This document shows, in pieces, positions 34,339 through 43,393 of a stretch of 64,000 bases of DNA. The position numbers were made by a program, and so were the translations under genes. A model generated the notes under the pieces. It was given only the letters and a program-made list of their open reading frames with translations. It did no database searches and was not told where the DNA came from. Source of the stretch: Serpula lacrymans var. lacrymans S7.9 (lineage: Eukaryota; Basidiomycota; Agaricomycetes; Boletales; Serpulaceae); assembly GCF_000218685.1 (NCBI RefSeq), contig NW_006763309.1, positions 194,060-258,059 of the forward strand, in the 5' to 3' direction. Numbering within the stretch: position 1 is the stretch's first letter; the number at the start of each line of letters is the position of its first letter.

Positions 34339-36274
34339 TCACTCGATAGATATACGAGGGCCCAACGGAGCGCCACCCGTGAAATAGGACGATTGGCGTT
34401 CCGACATACCCCCTGGGGATTTGGGGGAAGATAAGTATTGCTGGGCGCCACGGATTTCTGAAGAATGAAAGTGGTTAATCACCAAGTTTGAACACATCTT
34501 TATGTATCTTGACAGGTCGATAAGACTGACCATTGACTTTGGACTCGTGGAGACCCTTGTCAAAGTCGAGGAAGCATCGAACTCCGACACAGAAACTTGC
34601 AAGAAGGAGTAAAAAGGCAACGATAGCTTTTTCACACGTTCGTCAGTACGCACTTTGGGAAACATTCCATAGTGCATAATAACTCACTAAATGTTGTGAG
34701 AGTAGCCCGTGTAGATGAATACTCTGCTTGTGATGATGGCTCATAGAACCGCACGAGCTTATATACTTAAAATGCATGCAAGTCTGTAAATGTTGCATCG
34801 TGACATAACACAAGACCTACCGACTAAAAACCAAATCAGTTAGAATTCACGCAGCAATCATGATATTAAAATCTTCTCACAATAAGTCATCGCTGCCAGC
34901 ATCAGTGCAAGAGAGACCCCCATCAACCTTGGGTTTTCATCCACGTCAATTGGAAATACTAACTGTGCAATGCACTGCAACTCACCATTTGATTTCTCGC
35001 TGTACGGCAAACGCACAGCCACTCAAAAGGAACAAGACAACAGGTATGGCCGCGATGGTAATACCAAACTCGGCAGTATTATCTGAAAGAACGACGATGA
35101 GGAGCTGTGCGAAACGTAATATCGTGAGTAAAGGGAACAAGAACTACTATATAAAAACGATCATACCTGCATAGTGACTCCGACGAAGCAAAAGAAATCG
35201 AATTTGAGCAGGCATATCAAGATTTGGTAGTATTGGTACATAGCTAGAAGCAGCAGTCAGACAGTGCTAATGCTTAATATGAAAGGTTATACATACATTT
35301 CAGCTTAGGGTTAGCTCCCACTACATGGAAAATTACCCAACTAGTACGATCTGAGTTAAACGAACAGCAGCAGTATAGCTATGAGATGCTCACCCGAATT
35401 CTTCGTATAGTTGCTTGATCCAGAATATCAAAAACAACCAAGATGCACCGATGATGCAGGGTGCCACTATTAAAAAGGGTTCAACCTTCCTCCATAATGA
35501 ACCTGGCCCGCCACTGCACTGTTTGAGATATGTTAAGCGCTCATATCGATAGCAGATATATCGCAGACATACCACCCATGCTGCTGTTCCCGGAGGGCAG
35601 TTTGTTGTTACTAGAGCGACCCGCGATTCATGCACTTGCAGAGCAGAAAAGACAATGAGAGCAGCGTGAAAGACTAGTGACGCAGTGCATGAGATAGATG
35701 AGTAATCAATATCAAGATATTTTCCATACATATTATTCCCAGAAGTTCAATGACATTCCGTAGTCGCAATGCGTCAAATGCCATCGCGAGCTCAAAAATC
35801 CTTGAATAGTATTAGGCATAGCAACTGATCACAAAAGAAGATCCGACGTACTCTGCTAAAATGAAAAGACTCAAATAACATGGCAAAGTCTTATCGTTTG
35901 TGTTACGTGAGCCATAAGCAACGACGATAGTAATGTAATGTATGTACCTTGTACTGGTTTGTGAAAACGACTTCTTGTCGAACCTATTTCCAATTTTGTC
36001 CCAAACCTGAATACAACGTTGCTTCAATTTCGACGAGAACCACTCACTCTGTTAAAAGTCAAGCCAACCATAACAATAACTACTATGGCCTCTATGGATC
36101 TGACGCATCAGAATAAAAACACGAGGAAAGTGAGGGGAAGTACTGACGAACTGCGACTGTGAGTCGTTGACAGGACTACATTAGATCCCATAACACACAA
36201 ACTGATAAAACGGACATACTTGTTAAAACGAAAGCCCGTTGGGCGCGTGTACCCAGTAATGGTTCGACAGCCAT
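34339..36274 (-). CDS. Conserved fungal multi-pass membrane protein (possibly UPF0658 Golgi family)
   Basis: Heavily spliced gene starting at ATG 36274 (MAVEPLLGTRAQRAFVL). Stacked hydrophobic segments: SIEAIVVIVMVGLTF, KTLPCYLSLFILAE, HAALIVFSALQVHE, FLIVAPCIIGASWLFLIFW, LLKFDFFCFVGVTMQLLIVVL, ITIAAIPVVLFLLSGCAF, IVAFLLLLASFCVGVRCF. Conserved blocks that guided splicing are IFELAMAFDALRLRNVIELL, VIFHVVGANPKLKSMYQYYQ, KLVRFYEP and FDKGLHESK. The cytosolic C-terminus is Ser/Pro/Gly-rich. From memory these blocks recur in a basidiomycete family related to the S. pombe UPF0658 Golgi proteins; that name is uncertain. Keeping the frame after exon 1 seems to need a 7-nt microexon near 36.14 kb. Existence of the gene is well supported, function unknown. 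Confidence 0.68.
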
Positions 36275-36829
36275 CTTGGCGCCAGCGTCGAGCTAGAGCA
36301 GAGAGATGGAGATGAAAGTGAAATATGGAGAACGAGCGATGAGTGAGACGTCGGTTGTAGTTTGCCGCGCAACAGCCGCAGACAATATGTGGCTGTTGGG
36401 TGAAACCGCGCCACCCCAATGCCACCGTGGCCTATACCTCCAAGCAAGTTATTCTGGTCCACCACAAAAATTATCATTACGACAACCATGGCTATTCTGA
36501 TGCACTTTTGATTGAAACAAACCGGTATGCCCCCAGCGCTTTTCTCGCAATAGTTAAAGGTATATGCAACATAATGATCACTGCAATACAACGTTTGAAT
36601 TTGTACAGGGTTCTTCCCTGTAATTCTGGAAATACATCGACAACTACTGTCAGTATATGCATTGACATCTCGCTCTCGCTCTATTCTGACCATGGCGCTA
36701 TGAAAGTTGAAAGGACTACTAGCGGAAGTACGTGCGCTCATCGGCGACCCAGATACGGCCACATCAAAGAGTATCATAAGCGTCGTTTGCGATAAGGCTA
36801 ACTTGACAGCATGACATCTGCCATCTTGA
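36275..36829. other. Intergenic region
   Basis: Promoter of the membrane protein and 3' flank of the SET gene. A 210-codon minus-strand frame overlaps exon 1 of the membrane gene but is unlike any family I know, and I treat it as chance. Confidence 0.4.
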
Positions 36830-38529
36830 TTAAAACTCCCTTCCCTGCAAAACACTCTGCCTTACTGAGCGCGCTACCAACAGCTCTTCTCTCCAGAGCA
36901 TCATGATACTTTTATCCATATAGGAGAACCATGGACACCCTTCCACGTCGATTGATGAGACCGTATTATTTTCGAAGACATTCTTAGCTCGTTTGATTAT
37001 CGCGGTGCATATATCGACCAAGGTTTGACGCCAGCCCACTTCATTGTCTTCGGATATGATATCTCGGCGACCAGAAATTACGTCGCGCCAGGGTTGTAAC
37101 ACCTCGTCATGAAGTAAGTTTTCTTTGTTCCTCGTAGAGATAAGGTGATGCAACCGCAGGGCAGAAATTAGACGATATGAAGGATAAACATAGGTTGGTG
37201 AACAATGAAGCGTCCAGTCTCTATCGGCGTGGATGAGTTTAATTGACGTTTTCTTTACAAAGAGCACGATCTCACCCCCAATATCCCTCTTCCTCCAATA
37301 TATTTTTTGTTACAAGATAATCCGAGGGAGTTACTTGAAGCACGCCTTCAAGAACATCTTGTACATCGATTTCACCGTGAAATTTGTCGTCGTCTATAAT
37401 ATCAATCACAAAGCCATATTCGACGAATAACGTGCGATTCGAGTGAGCTCCATACGTCAAGTAAAGTTCTTCACCCGCGCTCAATATGGCATCACTCGGT
37501 GAGAGGAACGCGAGGTCTTCTCCATGCATTTTCTTAGGAATGGTATTCCAAATCTCCGCCTGAGTTGGTACAAGTGTCATGTGAGGCAGATCTGCAGTAT
37601 GATTTGCAAAGTCAAGGATAGGGCACATGGTCAGATTATCTGGATCAGACTTCGATGACTTCAGGCGATGATAAACGCTACGAGTGTTTACTGTATTGGC
37701 AAATTTACAATGAGTCTTCATGTCGGGGTAATTGGTGTGAAGGCTTACCATTGAGCCACGCCCAGAGAAAGTTCGTCAGTGCATCGGATATGTGGGATAA
37801 ACTGTCAGAGTTCCTGGCCTTCTGGAAGCTGGGGTCTTGCTGTACGGAGTTTAGAAGTAGCTGGGTAAAGTGGAAGACTAGAAGCCGACCATTAGAGTAG
37901 ATACTATGTTCCAATCCTCCCAGAATCGCGTGGACAATTTCTCCAAAGCAAAGTCCACGTTTGGAGGTAGTTTGTGGAGTAGTTCTTCCTCCTTCTTGGA
38001 GGATCCTGGATGCTTTTCCACCTTCGTCTTCCATGACAGCGGGTGGCCGCTAAAATCGTGAGGAAGTACAGAAATGTAAGGGCCGAAAAGGGGATCTAGG
38101 GAGTCCTGGCCACCATGTGGGCGATGTAGCATGAGGTGTAACGAGATCAATTGAACGGCCGTCAATTTTGCGAAATGTCGAGCAGGATAATGAGGTTTGA
38201 GGGTTCTGATGTTCAGCAAAGCGTTTGCTGGGATCGTGAACAACAGCGAAGACGGCTGTGACACGTTTAATGAAGATGAAGCTTGTCATTGAAATAAACC
38301 TCACTGGACATTCATTGACTGCAAATAACCCATTCCCAGCATCTTGGAGAGGATTCTGGTGTTAAACGGAGCAATATTCAGAGGACAAGAACGAAATCTC
38401 ACTTGATCTTGCTCTACACTCGACAATTAATTTTCCTCCTTCTGTCTTCATGCCATGTGTGTCGCAGAGCCAGCGCACCAAGTTGTCCCATGTGTTTGCA
38501 GCATTGTTGTCAAGCGGGTGTCTTTGCAT
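36830..38529 (-). CDS. SET-domain lysine methyltransferase (SETD3/Rubisco-LSMT type)
   Basis: Expected S-adenosylmethionine-dependent protein methyltransferase of the split-SET LSMT class. Six exons (38403-38529, 38305-38342, 37890-38255, 37749-37860, 37276-37690, 36830-37220) give 482 residues. Start MQRHPLDNNAANTWDNLVRW; then NAGNGLFAVNECP (the usual AGxGLFA SET-N motif), SLHLMLHRPHGGQDSLDPLFGPYI, SDALTNFLWAWLNVNTRSVY, the NH motif in CPILDFANHT, and LYLTYGAHSNRTLFVEYGFV carrying the catalytic Tyr. The C-terminal LSMT substrate-binding domain starts at EEEGYWGDWTLHCSP. No organelle signal. Its first 20 bp of coding sequence and promoter lie inside a direct repeat that is copied 3.2 kb away (see findings). 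Substrate not predictable. Confidence 0.9.
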
Positions 38530-38570
38530 ATGTCGTATACTTATGTTTGACACGGGAGTCTGGGATAACG
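38506..38570. repeat. Left copy of a direct repeat flanking the protease island
   Basis: 65 bp covering the SET gene start codon and proximal promoter. It matches 41732-41787 at 54 of 56 aligned bases, with one 9-nt gap (ATGTCGTAT, missing in the right copy). Weaker similarity continues to about 38595. Confidence 0.9.
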
Positions 38571-39012
38571 TCACGGTATACTAGTACGCTTTTAGGGTTT
38601 TTAGTATGCGTGCAAAGTATATTGAACTTCCTTTCTTCTCCCCCCAACCTCTTGCTATCCCGTATGTGCTGCGTTCCCCTTTGCCATCTGTGTTTCGTCC
38701 CGGATTCTGTGTAGGTAGTTACTCCTATCGCGCACTAATAGCTGGATACTCTCCCCTAGGCATACCATTTAGGAGGAACACAATCATTCCTCCTATCAAT
38801 AGGTTTCAGATGACACGCATTACAGAATTAATGCCAATATATTTATCTCTCTCTTTCCCTCGCCGAACATCTCTTTTGTCTCCACACGACACAGTCAAGT
38901 CGTTCAGTACTTATTTCTTTTTCTTGAACTCTCGAATTATAAACCAGTCTGTTCCTTATTTTCTTTGTGATTATCCGACACTAACCATTTCGTTTTCTCT
39001 CTCTTCGTTCAG
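38571..39012. other. 5' region of the protease-like gene
   Basis: CT-rich promoter or 5' leader with a likely 5' intron. Donor candidate TTCA|GTACTT near 38917 and acceptor CGTTCAG|TG at 39012-39013: splicing them would assemble an ATG from A|TG. An in-frame upstream ATG at 38810 also exists. Confidence 0.4.
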
Positions 39013-40917
39013 TGCCCCTTCCTGCCGCATTCGTTCAATCTTGCATAGAGCTTGCTAGGGAATACGAGAGGACTCGCAGGCCTGCTCAACAAGGTGAACA
39101 ACACACTGCCATCTCCCCAACCACCACTGCTTCGACGGGCTTTACTTCTCCTGACCAAAGCCAGTCCAGCGCTACTTCCAACACCGCCGATATTCACGCT
39201 GTCTCCGAAGAGGAGGCTCGTTCGTATTATGTGGGCCTTCCTTCTAAGCCCAGGCTGCTCTACCGCACGGGCAAAGAGTGGTCCCCGCCTAGAGGACCTG
39301 AGCCCTATCGCCGCTGGAAGGAGTTGCGTCCTGTTTTCAATCATCCCATCGTGGAACTTTGGGACAAGTTGATCATGGAGGTCGTGCCCATTTTGGATGC
39401 TCACAGAGTCAGTCAATCCTATCCCTCATATCGTAGAATTTGCTAACTGGGAGTTTTACTTAACTTAGATCCGCTTCACCACCATCGATGTGGTGCGGTT
39501 CAAAATGTTTGAGGTCGACGACGAGGACTCGGGTGAAGAAACCCATATGGGTCCTGTGACGATCTGGATCGGTGTCTCCCTCGATATCACCTCCGCCACA
39601 GCTGCCCATGACGCCGCTCAGGAGATTCTCGCTCTCCTTTCCAAGAACGAGATTGTGGACGTTGACATTGACTTCCGTGGTTCAATCTACAGGCGTCATG
39701 TTGGCCCTGTGCTTGTCCCGCCCGTCAATGATCTCGACCCACTCCTTGAGGTTGTCAGTCCAATCAATCCCGCCCTCGGCCTCTACATCTCTACCAGAGT
39801 TAGGCCCAATGCTCAGGGCACCATGGCCGTCTACCTCGCCGAGGGCGGCAAGGATAACCGCCTCTTGGGCTTGAGTTGCCGACACGTCCTCATATCTCCT
39901 GAGGAGCCCAACACCCCCGTCACTTGGCGCCCCAACGCACCTTCTAGGGATGTGCTCCTCCTTAGTGGATGCGCATTCAACAAATTTGTCGACTTTATCA
40001 AGCTCAAAGCCAGAAAAGACGGCATCATTGTTGAGTATTGGAACAGGCTGATTGAACGCCTCAAGAGGCAGGAGGCCGGTGGTGACACTGCGGACGCTAC
40101 GAGGGCCATGGCATCGCGCATTAAGGCTGAGAGGTTGGTAACCGAAGCAGAGGAAGCGATGGAGGCGCCGCAGACGTTCCTCAAGACCGTCGACCGGAAA
40201 TGGAGGACTATCAATAACCGCGTGCTTGGCCCCATCCTCTACTGCCCACCCATCAGCCTCGGTGTCGGTAATGAGCGGTTTACCGAAGATTGGGGCATGT
40301 TCCAAATTGACCGCGCCAAGCTTGGCACAGGCTTCCAAGGCAATGTGATGGATCTGGGTGCGTTTTGACTACTTCATTGTCTGACTAGGACTGTCTACTA
40401 ACTTGAATGGTTTTTAGGCACAAACATGACACTCGACGAGTTCACGTGCAAGTGTTTCCCTCGTGACGATGCAAACTGGTCTTTTACTTATCCCAACGAT
40501 CGTCTTCTCCCTCTCGTGGGCACCATAACGGACCAGCAAATGCATCATCCGGACATGTTCGACAGCAATCATGAGCCCTGCCTGTTGGTCGTGAAGTCGG
40601 GCAACAGTACCGGCACCACCATTGGCCGCGCAAACGGTGTCTTTTCCGTAGTCCGCGAGTACTACGCCCACGACATGAACATCAACCAGACGTCAATGGA
40701 ATGGGGAATCTTCAGCTACAGCGAGGGGTCAGGAGTGTTCTCAGAGCCGGGCGACTCGGGTTCCATCATTGCTGATATCAAGGGCCGCATTGGCGGCATG
40801 CTCACTGGCGGCTCGGGCACAGACAAGGTGGACATGACCTACGCCACCCCCTTCTGGTGGCTTCTTGAGCGCATCAAGGCCAACTTCCCCGACGCACACC
40901 TCGGCGTTGATTTTTAA
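39013..40917 (+). CDS. Trypsin-fold (chymotrypsin-like) serine protease-like protein, unassigned family
   Basis: Exons 39013-39407, 39469-40357 and 40418-40917 give about 594 residues if the start is a split ATG (A|TG, reading MPLPAAFVQSCIEL). No signal peptide, so probably intracellular. A candidate catalytic triad in trypsin order: His271 in GLSCRHVL, Asp406 in EDWGMFQID, Ser542 in EPGDSGSII. Between His and Asp there is a long charged helix (about 305-375, with KLKARKDG, RLIERLKRQEAGG and RLVTEAEEAMEA), unusual for this fold. The oxyanion-side strand NSTGTTIGRANGVFS precedes the GDSGS loop. The N-terminal 130 residues are Pro/Ser/Thr-rich with GLPSKPRLLYRTGKEW. GC content and codon use (GC-ending, for example CTC, GCC) differ visibly from neighbours. 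It resembles expanded, uncharacterised basidiomycete families; activity is inference. Confidence 0.78.
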
Positions 40918-41089
40918 GGTTTGTCTTTCTGAATCGTTTTCTGTCCTTGCAATTAACGAATGACCTTGACGTCTGGGTGTCTCGGCACCCATTACCACAA
41001 CGACGATTGAAGACAGCCTGCTGATCCAGGTAAGAAATCTATCGGTTCAAAATTCCGACCGAAAACTGATATGAACGGATCTAAACCGT

Positions 41090-41350
41090 GAACCGTTCAC
41101 ACCAACATCGTACATTAGAAAATACTAGTTAATACATTATTTTGTGTATGCTACTGAACCATTCAACGGTATCGAACCGTTCATGTTAAGGTTAGCCAGA
41201 GGAAGCAGTTCTGTGGAATGGATGGAAGAGAGCCATTCAAAGGGGTTGAACCATTCATGTCGTAGGTAAGACATAGAATGGATCAATTGAACCAATGAAA
41301 ATGATGTAAGGAATGAAACCCATCACATAAAAAACATGTGAACGGTTCAA
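41090..41350. repeat. Cluster of degenerate GAACCRTTCA repeats
   Basis: At least six copies of GAACC(A/G)TTCA or its complement: near 41090, 41156, 41174, 41230 (GAGCCATTCA), 41248 and 41340 (GAACGGTTCA). Two pairs have the same 18-nt start-to-start spacing and the same ATGT extension after the second element. GAACCGTTC is nearly palindromic. Confidence 0.7.
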
Positions 41351-41731
41351 CATCTTATAAGCAGGTTAAAAGTGACCAAGTAGGTGTCACAACGCAATGA
41401 CTAAACAGTTCATTTGCATAGTGAGAACGAAGAAAGAGAAAATGAAAAACTGTTCAGTAGCTCAGCGTCGAGGGACGAAACACGGAGAAGCCTCCTCCCC
41501 ACTCAACCTACTAGTAACACCCTTTGCGATCACGCTGAACGATTTGCCAGAAGACTCGTTGCGTCATCTGCGACCTGATCAGCGTGCATTTGAACTCGGG
41601 AAATATGAACATGCAAATGACCTGAAGGGGAAACAAGAGGAATTGCAGCGTATGGGAGCCTCTCAGGGCGGGAAAGAGAGGTCGTTTGGAAGGACGACGT
41701 GGAGCGTATTATTATATGCATTTGGATTGTC

Positions 41732-41787
41732 GTCGTCAAGCGGGTGTCCTTGCATACTTATGTTTGACACGGGAGTCTGGGATAACG
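41732..41787. repeat. Right copy of the direct repeat flanking the protease island
   Basis: 56 bp, same orientation as 38506-38570 and 3,226 bp away. Read on the minus strand it begins an ORF (MQGHPLDDDNPNAYNN) that mimics the SET N-terminus (MQRHPLDNNAANTW) before stopping after 31 codons. It is therefore a truncated copy of the SET 5' end. Confidence 0.9.
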
Positions 41788-42076
41788 TATACGCTTTGAG
41801 ACGCGATTCCCACTGGCGAGGTCATCATGGGACAGCTACGGCTCTCCGCATTTCCAGCTGGTGTTGCTCGGGCCGATATCTGGAGGATAATCTGGGATGT
41901 TGTTCAAAACGAGAGTGCTATCATGTTCTTCGCCGGCGGGGAATGCAATGTTTTCGGGTCTCTTCAGGTCCTGGCACTCGCCCATCCGATTAGATTCATA
42001 TCGCACCTTTCAGACGCTTGCTCCTCCTAAGCTTCACCGCACAAATCACCTTTCTCGCTTCATCATAGCCCGCAAA

Positions 42077-43235
42077 ATGTCCGTATTCAACGCCTCTCGT
42101 TTGCTCGGCAAGACCGTCCTCGTCACAGGCGCGAGTTCTGGTATTGGAGCCGTACGTTTGCATACTTACCCTTCCAGATGTACTGAGTCGAGGTTGCCAT
42201 CCTCATACAGGCAACAGCTATACTCTTTGCCAAGGTATTTTGCTCTTCCATAGTTACTCATAGTCCCTATCACAAACGTGTTCCATACAGGGCGGTGCTA
42301 ATCTCATCCTTCTCGCTCGTCGTGCGGACGCTCTGAAGGCTATCGCCGACGCCTGCACCACTGCTCACAAGGAATCAGGCGTTCAGCAGGGAGGCAAGGT
42401 CGCGACCATCCAGCTTGACGTGTCTGACAAAGCTCAAGTCTCTGGGCTTTTGGACAAAATACCCGCTGAACTTCGTGCTATCGATGTTTTGGGTGAGTTT
42501 GATTTTTCAGTTATCCCACGGACTAGTGTTTCATCCAAATGCTCTAGTCAACAATGCTGGCTATGTGCTGGGAGTTGAACGCGTCGGAGAAATAGCCGCC
42601 TCAGATATCGAAGGCATGTTCGCCACAAACGTCCTCGGCCTCATTTCCGTGACGCAGCTATTCATCAAAGGTCTGCAAAGTTCTCCGTCAGTCCTCCTGG
42701 TATCTATTTTGACCATCCTACCAGATTTCAAGCAAAGGAACACTGGTCATGTTATCAACATTGGCTCCATTGCTGGCAGAGAGGCTTATGCTGGAGGCAG
42801 TATCTACTGCGCTACGAAACATGCCGTCAGCGCATTCACTGGCTCTCTCATGAGAGAGCTTGTGGACACGTCCATCCGTGTCACCGAAATTCAACCTGGT
42901 AAAACACTCGTGTTCATTATGTGCCCTATACCCAAATAACCTCACTGCGATTACAGGCATGGTAGAGACGGAGTTTTCTGTCATCCGTTTCCGCGGTAAT
43001 AAAGCTGCTGCTGACAAGGTTTACGAAGGACTTCATCCCCGTAAGAATTCCTGTTCGCAGTTTTCTTAGATAACAAGTCGCTGACAGCACTTAATTTACA
43101 GTGACAGCAGAAGACATCGCTGAAGAGATAGTGTGGGCAGCTTCTCGTCCTCCTCATGTGAACCTCGCAGAAGTTTTCGTTCTTCCTGTGAACCAAGCCT
43201 CTGCTACCTTGAACTACAGGGGCAACAGATTGTGA
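42077..43235 (+). CDS. Short-chain dehydrogenase/reductase (YMR226C/YdfG-like)
   Basis: NADP-dependent oxidoreductase of the classical SDR family, similar in layout to the serine/3-hydroxy acid dehydrogenases YMR226C and YdfG. Seven exons (42077-42151, 42211-42234, 42291-42492, 42548-42670, 42725-42898, 42957-43040, 43102-43235) give 271 residues. Cofactor motif [22 protein letters not shown] with Arg pair favouring NADP; VNNAG structural motif; catalytic Ser in [13 protein letters not shown] (YxxxK) active site; [13 protein letters not shown] [14 protein letters not shown]. The C-terminal [21 protein letters not shown] is typical of the YdfG subgroup. Exon 2 is 24 nt. Cytosolic. Family firm, substrate unknown. 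Confidence 0.92.
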
Positions 43236-43393
43236 ATGTATCAATAGAAGCATTGCATTTGTAAATTTATTGCTGTGACCCAAGAATAGTTCAGTGAAGG
43301 ATATTGCAAGAGACAGCACGATTAATAGAGATACAGTACAGGAGTAGGAGTACAGTACACCACATATTACGATCAGAGCGATAGTAATTAATT

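Larger units (their letters stand above)
40918..42076. other. AT-rich accessory region downstream of the protease-like gene
   Basis: Contains the GAACCRTTCA repeat field (41040-41350), a 110-codon uninterrupted plus-strand frame from 41397 with no homology I recognise, the right copy of the flanking direct repeat, and the promoter of the SDR gene. Confidence 0.5.

Noticed and set aside
36223..36855. 210-codon minus-strand frame between the membrane protein and SET genes
   Set aside because: It runs over exon 1 of the membrane gene in another frame and has no recognisable sequence.
39682..40338. 218-codon minus-strand frame opposite the protease-like gene
   Set aside because: GC-rich shadow ORF; the plus strand has the protease motifs and consistent introns.
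38506..41787. Island considered as an LTR retrotransposon because of its direct terminal repeats
   Set aside because: The repeats are only 56-65 bp, lack TG...CA ends and a primer-binding site, one copy is the SET gene start, and no gag, protease-RT or integrase sequence is present.
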